Origin: Dactylorhiza incarnata
Lineage: Eukaryota; Streptophyta; Magnoliopsida; Asparagales; Orchidaceae
NCBI GenBank assembly: GCA_033032865.1
Contig: JAWHQI010000065.1
Location: 7,564,001 to 7,628,000, forward strand
DNA: 64,000 nucleotides
Reading direction: 5' to 3'
Shown: in pieces, positions 23,361 to 35,416 of the stretch
Numbering within the stretch: position 1 is the stretch's first letter
Layout of the letters: the number at the start of each line of letters is the position of its first letter
Position numbers and translations under genes: made by a program
The notes under the pieces: model-generated
What the model was told of the DNA's origin: nothing
Databases searched by the model: none
Seen by the model: only the letters and a program-made list of their open reading frames with translations

Positions 23361-24208
23361 GAGATAAGAGGTTGCCCTAAAAAAATAAGAAAGAACTTAC
23401 GCATACAACAAATGGAACAGTAAAAGCGGCGTACAGAAAGAAAGAGAAAGACAAGTATTCTAAAAGTGTTCTCGCAAGAATCAGTCATTTGATCGACTGA
23501 TAAGAAGCCATTCCTCCTCTGGCTAAGAAAAGAGATTGAAGAATAAATGTGCTTTCAAGATCTGAATCAGAAACATCTTCTTCAACCTCAAGTCGTCGAT
23601 CTCCATCAGGCTAAGTTGCCAATCTTCATCAGGCAGGAGATTCAATTTTTATTACTGTAAAATCTTTTATTGTTGTAAGGATTGTGGGCCTAAGTGTCTA
23701 GCTTGAGGGCTGGAGAGCTGTGAGGCTTGAGGGACAGGGCAGTGGACTTGCGGGTCCGACTTTGTCTAGCTTGAGGGTTGGAGAGCTATGAAGATTGAGG
23801 GCCAGGGCAGTGGACTTGCGGGTTCGATCTTGTCGAGCTTGAGGGCTTAGGTGCAGTAGGGCTTGCGGGCCTAGGCTGTAGGCATAGGACTTGCAGGCAT
23901 GTGTTGTGCAGGGCTTGAGGGCCTGATTGTTGAGCTTGCAGGCTCGGGTGCAGTAGGGGCTTGCGGGCTTAGGCTCTAGGACTTGCGGGTCCGTGTTGTA
24001 AGGCTTGAGGGCTTGAAGTTTTGGCAGAGTTTGTCGATCCTAGCACACTGCTAGGTAGGCGCAGAGGGACAGAGGACTACTTAAGACACCCGGTCTTGAG
24101 GAACCTCTATAGATCTTGTGTCGTCTGCTGTGATTTTCTTGTGCAATACTTGTGTGCTCTGCTTAAATAGTCATAAATCGCAGTAATATTTTGAAAAGAA
24201 GCGAGATC

Positions 24209-24213
24209 ACCTA
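24209..24213. other. Target-site duplication of element G
   Basis: ACCTA, with the second copy at 29087-29091. The uninterrupted E 3' LTR reads GATCACCTAACACC at this point (63825-63840), confirming the insertion site. Confidence 0.92.
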
Positions 24214-24429
24214 TGTTAGAACCTAGTCTTAATTTGGATTAGGATCCCAACTCAAATAGGGGGAGATTGTTGGAACCTTAGTTTTGATTTGAGTTAGGAT
24301 CCATCTGTAAATGTCTAAGTTTCTATCATAACACATCTTATAACTTAGATCAAATCCCATTAAGATAGAAGACTGAAAATATATATAACTAATAGGCTGA
24401 GAAAATAAGAGAAAAATAAAAATTATATA

Positions 24430-24890
24430 TGTTCTCTGCGTTCGACGAACGGCTATATGAGTTCGACGAACGGCTATCTGCGTTCGACGAACGGCGCTCT
24501 GCGCTCGACGAAAGATGTTCATTCTGCGCTCGACGAAATCCAGCTATCTCAGCGGTCGACGATCCCATCTCAACGGTTCAGCGGTCGACGAACAGATTGT
24601 CTCAGCGTTCGACGAACAGACCCCGGTTCAGCGGTCGAGGAACAGATTGCCTCAGCGGTCGACGAACAGACCCCGTCTCAGCGGTCGACAAACAGTTGCT
24701 TTCGACGAAATCAAGTCTGCGTTTGATGAAGAACTCAATATCTCACCGGTCGACGATCCAGCCCGTCTCAGCGCTCGACGAAAAGTTGCGTTCGACGAAC
24801 GGCTATCTGCGTTCGACGAATATTCAGCAGAAGCTCAGAACGACGAATTAAATGTTCAGATCGACGAACTTGAAGCTGAGCTCGACTAAT
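24430..24890 (+). repeat. TTCGACGAA box array in element G U3
   Basis: About twenty copies of TTCGACGAA or close variants, many as CTGCGTTCGACGAACGG or AGCGGTCGACGAACAG. The 3' LTR copy is at 27575-27985. This motif is the reverse complement of the box array in element E. It ends a few bases before the TATA box. Confidence 0.85.
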
Positions 24891-24902
24891 TTCTTCCAGC
24901 TT

Positions 24903-24909
24903 TATAAAT
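24903..24909 (+). promoter_or_regulatory. TATA box of element G LTR
   Basis: TATAAAT directly after the box array; the 3' LTR copy is at 28000-28006. Confidence 0.6.
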
Positions 24910-25992
24910 TGATATTCTCAGTTCGACTAATATTCTTATATCTGATTAAAGCAATATTTTAATCATCTTTATTTATATATTGCTATATATTGCTTCCTTT
25001 ATATATTAACATTATAGCCGTTGCAGCATTAAATAATATAGCCGTGCAGATAAGCTAAAGACGGCAATTTGTCTGTTCGAGGAATCTAGGAAATTAAAGA
25101 GATATTATATCCTTCCTTGTAGGGCAAGAATTCAAATCAGCCCAGAAGTTTTCTCCAGAATATATACAAAGAGAAGATCAGAGAAGAAAATAAGATAGAA
25201 CAAAAACATATAACAAAGTAGAAGAGAACATGAAGAACCAGGAAGAGAAAAACAGAGAAGCAAAAAGAAGAAGCAGATCTAATATATTATTTATCTTCTT
25301 TTTGCTAACTCCTTTTTGCATATCGTCTTCATCCTGAGACACCAAACTATATCATTTGCTCAGGATCAAACTACATAAGAAGAAAAGGAGTTATTTCAAT
25401 CAAGAGAAGAAGCCTCCACAAACTGTCATCAATTCAATCAGACAGGGGGAGCTCTTCAACATCATCAAAAATCCAATCTCAACAACCCATCAGGATCATC
25501 AAGAGTCTTCTCAGCAAAGAGAAGAACAATATATCTTTTCTCCTTCTTACCCCATCTTGTACAGGGTTAAAACTCCCTTTAAAAGTTTACCCATTGGTGG
25601 CAAGACAACTGATCAAAAAATCCTGCTTGGATTTTGGGCACCTTATCAAAAGCTCATTGGTGCTAGGACACCTGATCAAAAATCCTAGTGGATTCCTACC
25701 AGTGGGTAGAAGAGTAGATGTACCCAGGTTGATTGGGGAACTACTATATTTCTTGGTGTCTTCTGGTTGCTTGTCTTATATTTTATTTTCTTGTTGCTGT
25801 GCTGTGATATCTGAGATTTGTTTGTGTTTGTTTTTCATAACCCACTTAATTACACATACTTATACATATCACTACTTTGAAATAACCTAAAAAGTGCTTT
25901 TAACTTAAGAACTAAACTCCCCTTTCAATTGATATCAATGCAAGGTTGATTATATTAATCACCTTCAACTGATATTCAATTGCACTTTCAAT

Positions 25993-26004
25993 TGGTATCA
26001 GAGG
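25993..26004 (+). other. Primer-binding site of element G
   Basis: TGGTATCAGAGG, two bases after the LTR end ACTTTCA. Confidence 0.85.
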
Positions 26005-26090
26005 GTAGTTGATTTTATATACAGGCTAACACCTGAATCATAAAGATCAATTAGTTCTTAATTTTTTTGAAAGGGTTTTTCTAAAATCTA

Positions 26091-26648
26091 ATGTCACAAG
26101 TAGAATTTTCAAATCCACCAATCTGTAATTTGGATAGATTTTCCTTATGGCAAGTTAGAATTAAATTATATATGAAAGCCATAGATGAAGAAATTTATAA
26201 TTCTATTTTGATAGGACCTCCATCTTCAATTTCTTCAATAGATGATCAAGAGATGTTGATAAGTGCTGATGCAAAGGCCATGGACATATTGACTCAATCA
26301 ATGTCAAAAGACATTCTTCAAAAAGTGGCTGATTGCACTTCAGCAAGGGGCATCTGGATCTCCCTCTCAAGGATGGTAAATGAATATTCTTCCAATTCTT
26401 CCACTAACTGTATTTATGATGCAGAACCATTTTCAAGTCTAAGTGAAGAAGAAGAAGAAGAAGAACAAAAAGCTAGAGCTTTCTGCATGTTGGCCATATA
26501 TGACTCAAACCACATCTCAGATGCAGAAAAGGTAAATGAGGTAACTTCAAATCCCATCTCTACCTCTGAAAATTATAAATCAGATTTTAAAATTCTATAT
26601 ACAGATATAACAAAATCTGAGAAGAAAATTATAAAAGAGTTAATATAA
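26091..26648 (+). CDS. gag: Truncated gag-like protein of element G
   Basis: 185-codon frame starting MSQVEFSNPPICNLDRFSLW, about 90 bases after the primer site. The N-terminal part resembles the copia gag N-terminus (a tryptophan-bearing start, KAIDEEIYNSIL, a DILQKVADC-type helix). An acidic EEEEEEE stretch then joins to CMLAIYDSNHISDAE, which in full Sireviruses comes after the zinc knuckle. So the central capsid and nucleocapsid part is deleted and the two ends are fused in frame. No zinc knuckle is present. It may be a relic rather than a working protein; it remains open apart from the deletion. A lysine-rich tail of the same coiled-coil region continues in broken frames to about 26870. 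Confidence 0.65.
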   Translation: MSQVEFSNPPICNLDRFSLWQVRIKLYMKAIDEEIYNSILIGPPSSISSIDDQEMLISADAKAMDILTQSMSKDILQKVADCTSARGIWISLSRMVNEYSSNSSTNCIYDAEPFSSLSEEEEEEEQKARAFCMLAIYDSNHISDAEKVNEVTSNPISTSENYKSDFKILYTDITKSEKKIIKELI

Positions 26649-27352
26649 ATAAATATTTTAATTCCAAAAAATAATAAACTTAAAGAAAATTTGAAAAACT
26701 CAGAAGAACAAATTATTTCTTTAAAAAATAAGTCATTTAGGGCTAAAGAAAAAGAAATATTTTATGTTCAGCAAAATCAAAATAATTTTTCAAATTTATA
26801 TTTTAATGAGATAAAAAGGCCAATATATCTAATTATAAGGCATTTATTTTTATCTATTTTAAAACTTTTATAATTAAATAGTAACTATAAGATTCATTTA
26901 AATTTTTCTATCTTAAAAACAAAGTCAGATAACTTCACATTCTTACAGGTTTTCTCCAAAATCATGTTGAGCATTCTACTCAGATTGCATAGATCAGAAA
27001 TGATCAGAGCACTAAGTGTGAGTCTCTTCTCATTAAGGGGATTCTATAGAAGGAAGGTATTAGACAATGTTTTTCTGATTTTAAAAATTCATTAACAACT
27101 GTAGCGATTCATATCATTAAAATCTCATTTAAATCAAAATCTAGGAAATCAGAAATTGCTTGGTCTTAAAAGAAGAATTTTAGAATTTAAAAGAAGCGGA
27201 AAACAATATAATTTATGATTAAATGTTTTCAAAAAGAACAAATAAATTCTAAACAAACTTTATATTATTCTCAGAAATAATCTCTGACCCTTAAGCCTTA
27301 AGTTATTCAATACTTCTTATGCTTAGGTATCCTAAACCAAATAGGGGGAGAT
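26649..27352 (+). other. Element G internal region after gag
   Basis: AT-rich, with broken gag-tail frames and no pol motif. It ends CAAATAGGGGGAGAT, the polypurine tract, at 27352. Confidence 0.7.
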
Positions 27353-29086
27353 TGTTAGAACCTAGTCTTAATTTGGATTAGGATCCCAACTCAAATAGGG
27401 GGAGATTGTTGGAACCTTAGTTTTGATTTGAGTTAGGATCCATCTTTAAATGTCTAAGTTTCTATCATAACACATCTTATAACTTAGATCAAATCCCTTT
27501 AAGATAGAAGGCTGAAAATATATATAATTAATAGGCTGAGAAAATAAGAGAAAGATAAAAATTATATATGTTCTCTGCGTTCGACGAACGGCTATCTGCG
27601 TTCGACGAACGACGCTCTGCGCTCGACGAAAGATGTTGATTCTGCGCTCGACGAAATCCAGCTATCTCAGCGGTCGGCGATCCTGTCTCAGCGGTTCAGC
27701 AGTCGACGAACAGATTGTCTCAGCGTTCGACGAACAGACCCCGGTTCAGCGGTTGACGAACAGATTGTCTTAGCGGTCGATGAACATACCCCATCTCAGC
27801 GGTCGACGAAAAGTTGCGTTCGACGAACAACTCAATATCTCAGCGGTCGACGATCCAGCCCGTCTCAGCGCTCGACGAAAAGTTGCGTTCGACGAACGAC
27901 TATCTACGTTCGATGAATATTCAGTAGAAGCTCAGAATGACGAATTAAATGTTCAGATCGATGAACTTGAAGCTGAGCTCGACGAATTTCTTCCAGCTTT
28001 ATAAATTGATATTCTCAGTTCGACTAATATTCTTATATCTGATTAAAGCAATATTTTAATCATCTCTATTTATATATTGATATATATTGCTGCTTTTATA
28101 TATTAACATTATATCCATTGCAGCATTAAATAATATAGCCGTTGTAGATAAGCTAAAGACGGCTTTGTCTGCTCGAGGAATCTAGGAAATTAAGGAGATA
28201 TTATATCCTTCCTTGTCGGGCAAGAATTAAAATCAACCCAGAAGTTTTCTCCAGAATATATACAAAGAGAAGAGCAGAGAAGAAAACAAGATAGAACAAA
28301 AACATATAACAAAGTAGAAGAGAACAGGAAGAACCAGGAAGAGAAAAACAGAGAAGCAAAAAGAAGAAGCAGATCTAATATATTATTTATCTTCTTTTTG
28401 CTAACTCCTTTTTGCAGATCATCTTCATCCTGAGACACCAAACTATATCATTTGCTTAGGATCAAACTGCATAAGAAGAAAAGGAGTTATTTCAATCAAG
28501 AGAAGAAGCCTCCATAAACTGTCATCAATTCAATCAGACAGGGGGAGCTCTTCAACATCATCAAAGATCTAATCTCAACAACCCATCAGGATCATCAAGA
28601 GTCTTCTCAGCAAAGAGAAGAACAATATATCTTTTCTCCTTCTTACCCCATCTTGTACAGGGTTAAAACTCCCTTCAAAAGTTTACCCATTGGTGGCAAG
28701 ACACGTGATCAAAAAATCCTGCTTGGTTTTTGGGCACCTTATCAAAAGCTCATTGGTGCTAGGACACCTGATCCAAAATCCTAGTGGATTCCTACCAGTG
28801 GGTAGAAGAGTAGATGTACCCAGGTTGATTGGGGAACTACTATATTTCTTAGTGTCTTCTGGTTGCTTGTCTTATATTTTATTTTCTTGTTGCTGTGCTG
28901 TGATATCTGAGATTTGTTTGTGTTTGTTTTTCATAACCCACTTAATTACACATACTTATACATATCACTACTTTGAAATAACCTAAAAAGAGATTTTAAC
29001 TTAAGAACTAAACTCTCTTTTCAATTGGTATCAAAGCAAGGTTGATTATATTAATCACCTTCAACTGATATTCAATTGCACTTTCA
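27353..29086 (+). repeat. 3' LTR of element G (1734 bp)
   Basis: Starts TGTTAGAACC after the polypurine tract and repeats the 54-bp extension (internal TG at 27407). Ends ACTTTCA before the ACCTA duplication. Confidence 0.9.
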
Positions 29087-29128
29087 ACCTAACACCCCCC
29101 TCTAGGTGAACGTTCCATTAACAACAAG

Positions 29129-29140
29129 TGGTATCAGAGG
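29129..29140 (+). other. Primer-binding site of element E
   Basis: TGGTATCAGAGG, two bases after the E 5' LTR end ATTAACAACA (29126). Confidence 0.88.
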
Positions 29141-29195
29141 GAGTTTGATCAAAAGAAGACTTAACTGTCTGATCTAGATCGTGGAACGAATCGCC

Positions 29196-30625
29196 ATGGC
29201 TGGTGGAGATCAGAATCGGGAAATGAGAGCCATGAAACTCCCATTCTGCACAAAGGAGAACTTTCCCATCTGGAAGGAAAGGGTAAGGCTTTTCATGGAG
29301 GCGGCTGATCCAAGAATTTACTTAACAGTCCAACAGGGTCCCTTTATCCCTACAACTCCCTCCACCATTGATCCAACAAGGAAGGTGATAAAGAAATATG
29401 AGGACATGACCAAGGACGAGCTAGCCCTGGCAGGCCTAGATAAGAGGGCCCAAAATGTTATTGTGAGTGCCATAGATGACTCTACCCTCCAGAATTTGAT
29501 TCACTACAAAACGGACAAGGAGATGTGGGACTCCCTAATCGTTTACATGGAGGGTACTGAAGAGGTAAGGGATGATAGAAAATCCCTTCTCAACCAGGAG
29601 TATGAGGCCTTCAAGCAAGGAAAGAATGAAACAATCTCTAACTGTTATGAGAGATTTTTTAAGATAGTGAATGGATTAAGAAACTATGAAAGAGAGTTCA
29701 CTAACTATGACCTTAATGACAAGTTTCTTAGATCCCTCACAAAAGAATGGGACATCAAGATCTGTGCCATCAGAGAGATGGGTCAGCTGGGCATCATGGA
29801 GCCCAAGAACCTATATGGGAAGTTGCTGTCTCATGAACTTCAGCTCAACACCAGGAAGGCTGAAGAAGAAAGCTCAAAAGGGAGCTCAAGAGACAGATCT
29901 GTGGCTCTAAAAGTAGAGAGCACGAGAAGATCCAAGGGCAAGACCTCTGCAACTCAGAACAGATCTAAGCTCCAGGAGACAACTGAGAAGCTGGCTACTA
30001 TGAGCAAAGAAGTGGACAAGTTCAAGGAAGCCATAAGGCTTAAGAATGCTGAATTAGGACAGAAGAACAAGGTCATCAAGGAGCTTGAGGAAATGCTGTT
30101 GGATGAGAAGAAACTTGCATCCAGCTTCTCTATGCCCAAAACTATCCTGCCCATCATCGACACCTTCTCTGGACAGTTCAGAGCTGGTATCGGTTTCAAT
30201 CAGGAGAAAGTTACGGGCAAAGATCCTGAAGCTAGACCTTCCTATAAGAAGGTGTGGTGTCAAGTCCTTCAGCCCACAAACCTGCAGCAACAACAGTCAA
30301 AGGCAGGGGAAAGGATGTTCCTACAAAGCCTGTTCCCATGAAGGTGAACCAAAATGTGGTGAGACCAATTCCTCCCCAGACTCACACATATGAGGTTCAA
30401 CCAAGATTTGTTAGGCAAGAAGCCTTCTCTCCTGCTCATCAGCACTGCCACCCCATTCAGATGATGAAGCAGAAGAGAACATATAACAGATATGAATGCT
30501 GGTGCTGTGGGTAAGTAGGTCACTTTGCTTTGGACTGTTGGTTCAACCCAACATGGCTCAATGCAAATAGAGTGCAGAACCCTCAGAGGTTTGTTGTTCC
30601 ATCATACCACCCTAATAGAAACCAA
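29196..30625 (+). pseudogene. Sirevirus gag of element E
   Basis: Start chosen at ATG 29196 (MAGGDQNREMRAMKLPF), since the only upstream in-frame option is a GTG. The N-terminal capsid region contains FPIWKERVRLFM, MWDSLIVYMEGTEEV and SLLNQEYEAFKQGKNET. A lysine/glutamate coiled-coil stretch lies at about residues 260-305 (KLQETTEKLATMSKEV to KELEEML). A frameshift near 30290 moves to the next frame. The zinc knuckle C-W-C-C-G-stop-V-G-H-F-A-L-D-C at about 30496-30540 has a TAA inside it. The gag frame ends before an in-frame TGA at 30660-30662 that separates it from pol. Confidence 0.88.
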
Positions 30626-30674
30626 GTACCCAATCCATATTGGGGTACCTAAGGGGAAGTGATTTGTTTTGCAG

Positions 30675-33600
30675 GTATGTCCAAATGCCAACCAATCTCC
30701 AATTTGGTATTTGGACAGTGGCTGCTCCAGGCACATGACTGGAGTCAGAAAGTACTTAAGAGAGTTCATCCCTGTGGAGAATGGACCAACCGTGATCTTT
30801 GGAGGTTCAGAAAAGGGGGTGACCAGGGGCCATGGCAACTTCTCTAATGGGTTAGTTACCATCACAAAGGTAGCTTATGTGGAGGGGTTGAAACACAATC
30901 TCATAAGCGTAAGTCAACTTTGTGATTTAGGTTTTGTTATTACTTTCCACAAGGACAAGTGCCTAATTAAGAAGTCCTCAGATTCTGAGGCTACCTTAAC
31001 TGGCACATGGCGTGACAATATTTATTGCTTAAACTTTCTCAATACAAATTCTTCCATGCCCATATGTCTTGTAGATGATGGTAAAGAGGCTCTATGTGTA
31101 CAATGGCACAAGAGACTTGCACACATAAACTATAAAACAATAGACAAGCTTCTCTCACAAGACCTAGTTAGGAATGGACCTAATATTAAGTGCATAAAAG
31201 ATGGTCCTTGTCAAGCTTGCCAACTTGGAAAGCTGACTAGGACCAGCTTTAAAAGCATATCTAACAAAGAGTCCTCAAGGTGCTTATTTTTACTGCATAT
31301 GGATTTGTTTGGTCCTATGTCAATTCATAGCTTAGGAGGGAAGGCCTACACCCTTGTAGTCGTTGATGATTACTCAAGGTTCACTTGGGTATTCTTCCTC
31401 AAAAAGAAATCAGATACCCTAGATATATTGAGAAATTTTATCAAGCAGATCTAGATTGAGATGGACTGTACTGTGGTCAAACTCAGAAGTGACCATGGGA
31501 CATAATTTCAGTCAGGGGCCATGACAGAATTCTGCCAAGAATTGGGTATCTCCCAAGAATTTTCCTCACCCAGAACCCCTCAACAGAATGGGGTTGCTGA
31601 AAGGAAGAACAAAACTTTGATAGAGGCAAGTAGGACAATGCTAAGTGACTCATCTCTACCAGAATACTTCTGGGCAGAGGCTTTCAACACTGCTTGTCAT
31701 GTGATAAACATGGCTTCAATCATCAAAGACCACAAGAAAGCTCTCTATGAGTTAATGAAGGGCAGAAAACCAACCCTATCCTACTTGAGGATCTTTGGTA
31801 GTAAATATTATGTCCTTAATAATGGGAAATCCAAACTAACAAAGTTTGCTGAGAAAAGCAGTGAGGGTATTTTTATTGGCTACAACTCTCATAGCAAGGC
31901 CTATAGAGTGTACAACATCAATACCCAAACAGTGGAAGAATCTGTACATGTTGTATTTGATGAGACCAGCCTCATTCACAAAGGCTGGTCTAGTTCTCTA
32001 GTGAATGCAGGTACTGATGAGAAGATGGAAAAATTATGCATTAATGACCAAGCTGGAACCTCAACTAAAAGTAAAGATCAATCAATAGATATTGAGCTTG
32101 AAACAGATGCTGTGGAAGACACAGAAACAACAAAAGAAGTGCAACCTGAAGGACCTGTAGCTGAAGAAATTCCCAGAATACTGCCAGCCACCTTGAAACA
32201 GGTAAGAGATCATCCTCAGGAGCAAATTATAGGAGCTGTCAACCAAGGTGTGCTGACAAGGAGTAGAGCTTGAAATGAAGCATTGTACTCGAGTTTTCTC
32301 TCTCAAATTGAACCCAAGAAATTTGAGGAATTAAATCAGGATCCATTTTGGATTGCAGCAATGCAGGAGGAACTGAACCAGTTTAAGAGATGCAAAGTTT
32401 GGAAACTGGTTCCAAGACCCTAAGGACAGAACATCATAGGAACTAAATGGGTCTACAGAAATAAATTGGATGAAAATGGAATCATCACCAAGAATAAAGC
32501 AAGGCTTGTGGCAAAAGGCTATAGACAAGAGGAAGGGATAGATTTTGATCAGACATTTGCCCCAGTAGTCAGACTGGAAGCTATAAGACTGTACGTTTCT
32601 GGCTTATGCAGCCTACCAAGGTTTCAAGGTCTACCAGATGGATGTGAAGTCAGCCTTCCTAAATGGTGACCTCAAAGAGGAAGTATATGTAGAGCAGCCC
32701 TCAGGTTTTGTAGACTCTACTCACCCTGATTATGTTTACTTTCTTAGAAAAACACTTTATGGCTTAAAACAGGCACCTAGGGCCTAGTATGAGACTCTGT
32801 CAAGCTTTCTAATTGAGAACAAATTCTCAAGGGGAAGGATTGATAAGACATTGTTCCTAAGGGAAGTAAAGGGAAAGATCTTACTAGTGTAGATCTATGT
32901 GGATGACATCATCTTTGGCTCTACAGACAACAATCTCTGCAAAAAGTTTGCCAACTTGATGCAGGGAAAGTTTGAGATGAGCAGTATGGGTGAGCTCAAA
33001 TACTTCCTAGGTCTCCAAGTGAAACAATCTGAAGATGGTATTTTCATCTCCCAGACCAAATTCATTAGGGAGCTAGTCAAGAAATTTGGATTGCAGAGGC
33101 TTCTTCAATGAAGACTCCAATGGGAACAAATGTGTCTCTGGACAAGGATGAGAAAGGCATACCCTTTGATGAAACTAAGTACAGATGCATGATTGGATCT
33201 TTGCTTTATCTAACTGCAAGTAGGCCTGACATAATGTTTGCTACATGTGTCTGTGCTAGATATCAGGTGAATCCTAAGGAATCTCATCATGTCTCTGTCA
33301 AGAGAATCTTAAGATACCTAAAGGGTACATCAAATATTGGCCTATGGTACCCTAGGAACAATGGATGTGAACTGACTGGCTACTCAGATGCAGATTATGC
33401 AGGGTGCAAGGAAGATAGGAAGAGTACCTTAGGGACATGTCAATTCCTTGGTGGAAGACTGATCTCTTGGAGTAGTAAGAAGCAGACCAGTGTGGCAATC
33501 TCTACAGCAGAATCAGAGTATATCTCTCCTGGAAGCTGTTGTGCCAAACTGCTATGGATTCAGCATCAACTTGAAGACTACAATCTAAAGATGACCAAAA

Positions 33601-33815
33601 CACCCCTGTTTTGTGACTCTTCAAGTGCAATCACAATTGCTAAGAACCCTGTCTCTCACAGCAGGACTAAGTATATTGAGATTAAGTATCACTTCATCAG
33701 GGAGCATGTTAAAAATGAAGATATCACCCTTGGATTTGTCCCAACTGACAAACAAGTGGCTGATATATTTACAAAGCCCCTAGATGAAGCTAAGTTTAAC
33801 TTCTTCAAATTCTAA
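30675..33815 (+). pseudogene. Sirevirus pol of element E
   Basis: Pol in copia order. Protease: [13 protein letters not shown], catalytic DSG intact. Integrase: HKRLAHINYKTIDKL zinc region, DDYSRFTWVF, SDHGT followed by a stop (near 31500), then TPQQNGVAERKNKT. Reverse transcriptase: [20 protein letters not shown], a frameshift near 32600, [21 protein letters not shown] with a stop two residues before it. RNase H: YSDADYAGCKEDRKSTLGT, STAESEYISPG and DIFTKPLDEAKF. Stops at 31454, 32271, 32420, 32787 and 32889 and at least two frameshifts make it dead. It is about the usual length and closest in style to the SIRE/Maximus group. Confidence 0.93.
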
Positions 33816-34118
33816 TTGGGGATGTTAAACTTAGAGTAATCCTTAACTTATTCCTCACTAACCCCTTTCTAGATGACTGGTTAGAAAATCTCTCAGGATT
33901 TGGATGAACTATGACTGAGCAAGGGGGAGCTTGGACTATTGTCTACCTAAAGGAGAGCTGCATGAAAGAAGTCAGAAAGGGGGGAGAAATGGCATCAATA
34001 TGTTCAAGACATGATGCTCAAGAAGACCTCAAAGTTAGGGGGAGCAAAGGAGTAGGGGGAGCCACATAAGAAGAGACATCAAATCAAGGGGGAGCTACAA
34101 GCTTGATGTACTCATAAG
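33816..34118 (+). other. Multiple polypurine tracts of element E (left part)
   Basis: Non-coding stretch with repeated AGGGGGAG-type tracts (near 33923, 34029, 34052 and 34086). It continues beyond insertion C at 45170-45288, where the terminal tract ATGGGGAGAT adjoins the 3' LTR. Clustered polypurine tracts are typical of Sireviruses. Confidence 0.8.
34114..34118. other. Target-site duplication of element C
   Basis: ATAAG, second copy at 45165-45169. Confidence 0.92.
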
Positions 34119-35367
34119 TGTTGGAGCATGCGTTCCGCACTCATCCGGTTTGAGAATAACAAATCCCGAATGTATTTGATCCTATTTTTGAATAATGGTG
34201 TGCAGATAACAGGTGCAAGAATAACATGTTTTCAATTGGAGCAAAATGACATTTTCCAGAAATTTGAGCAATCGGATTTCCGACAGCCCTATCGGATTTC
34301 CGACAGCTCGTTTATTTGATCTCTGCACAATGGTTAAGAGCTATCGGATTTCCGATATCGCTATCGGATTTCCGACAGCCCACGATCTTCCAATAACGGC
34401 AGGACGTACAACAGTTACCTTAGCTAACAGATATCCGACAGTGCTATCGGATATCCGACAGCCCACGTCTCAACCACGACCTCAACACCACGCAGAAACT
34501 TCGTTTTAGTGGGACACGTGGCAACCTCTGGAGATATCGGATTCCGGCGACAGTAGCTATCAGACGACGGCAACTCTTTTTTCTTAAAAGAGCTCAAAAC
34601 TTCGTGGAATTCAGTTCTTGAGATTTCCAGACCTTCTTCCAGAGTGCATTCGAACCAGAAAGCTCCAGAACTCCATCAACTCCCATTTGTGCTAGAAGGA
34701 TTGAGATTGAAGACGAGATCGAACACATTTCTACATCAACGATCATCTCGAGGCTTCAACCCTCCTTTCAGAGATCTGATTTTCTAGGGAGTTCTTCACT
34801 TGACTTTGTATTTTAATTCATTTACATTCAACTTTGTATTGGTAGAGAAATCGTCGTCTTGCGTGCGGCGTCTAAGTCCTTGCGCGACTTAGGGGAAAAT
34901 CGCTTCCTTGTGCGGAGCATCCAAGTCCTTGCGTGGCTTGGTAGGAAATCGTGGCCTTGTGTGCTACGTCTAGATCTTGGGAAGATCTAGAGGGTAGGCT
35001 TGTGCTTGATCTAGGGAGAGACAAGTGATAACCTTCCGATCCTTGGGAGAAGGATTGGTAAAATCAAAATTAGTGAAATTTATATTATCATATTTGTGCA
35101 TTGATCTTAAGCATTGTTAAGATCATTTTATTGTATGTAAATTTCATGATTAATATAATTATGCTTCTTTCATTAATTGCAAATTTGGTTGCTTAATCTT
35201 TAACTTAGAATTTTGTGTTTGGTTTAAAACAAAAATTACATTGGTTTGAAATTGTTTATAAGTAAATTTTTAGAAAAGTAAAATCCGTTTAAAAAATTAT
35301 TAAGTAAAAATTATACTTTAAACACACCCTTATTCACCCCCCTCTAAGGGCGTCACACGATCCAACA
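34119..35367 (+). repeat. 5' LTR of element C
   Basis: Starts TGTTGGAGCATGCG and ends GATCCAACA. Box pairs of the form ATCGGATTTCCGACAG lie at 34263-34565, followed by a TATA-like CTTAAAAG at 34583-34590. A C-rich signal CACCCCCCTCTAAGGG lies just before the end. Confidence 0.95.
34263..34565 (+). repeat. CGG-CCG palindromic box cluster in C LTR
   Basis: Paired boxes such as CTATCGGATTTCCGACAG, TATCGGATATCCGACAG and ATCGGATTCCGGCGACAG, seven or eight in 300 bases, just upstream of the TATA-like box. The 3' LTR copy is at 44067-44370. Confidence 0.85.
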
Positions 35368-35369
35368 AG

Positions 35370-35381
35370 TGGTATCAGAGG
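35370..35381 (+). other. Primer-binding site of element C
   Basis: TGGTATCAGAGG, two bases after the LTR end. Confidence 0.88.
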
Positions 35382-35416
35382 GAGGTTACTCCAAAACGGT
35401 TTTACCACCGGGAGTA

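Larger units (their letters stand above)
22300..24213 (+). repeat. 5' LTR of element E, main segment
   Basis: Starts TGTTGGGAATC; continues after insertion G as 29092-29126, ending ATTAACAACA. It contains about ten TTCGTCGAAC-type boxes (22410-22740), further GTCGTCGAGA motifs to about 23230, a TATA box at 23354-23360, and a GC-rich irregular repeat of GGCTTGAGGGC / GACTTGCGGGTCC units at about 23690-24010. Compared with the 3' LTR it has roughly 290 extra bases before its end. Confidence 0.9.
24214..25990 (+). repeat. 5' LTR of element G (1777 bp)
   Basis: Starts TGTTAGAACC and ends GCACTTTCA. Internal TG start at 24268 follows an AGGGGGAGAT tract. A TTCGACGAA box array lies at 24430-24890 and a TATA box at 24903-24909. 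It has small indels relative to the 3' LTR. Confidence 0.9.
24214..29086 (+). mobile_element. Element G, gag-only Sirevirus-like retrotransposon (4873 bp)
   Basis: Two LTRs (24214-25990 and 27353-29086) around a 1362-bp internal region with a Met-tRNA primer site and a short gag frame, but no pol. Flanked by ACCTA. This is the layout of a non-autonomous element with terminal repeats and a gag remnant. The LTRs match solo LTR S. The LTR carries a 54-bp extension at its start that contains a copy of the polypurine tract and a second LTR start. Confidence 0.9.
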
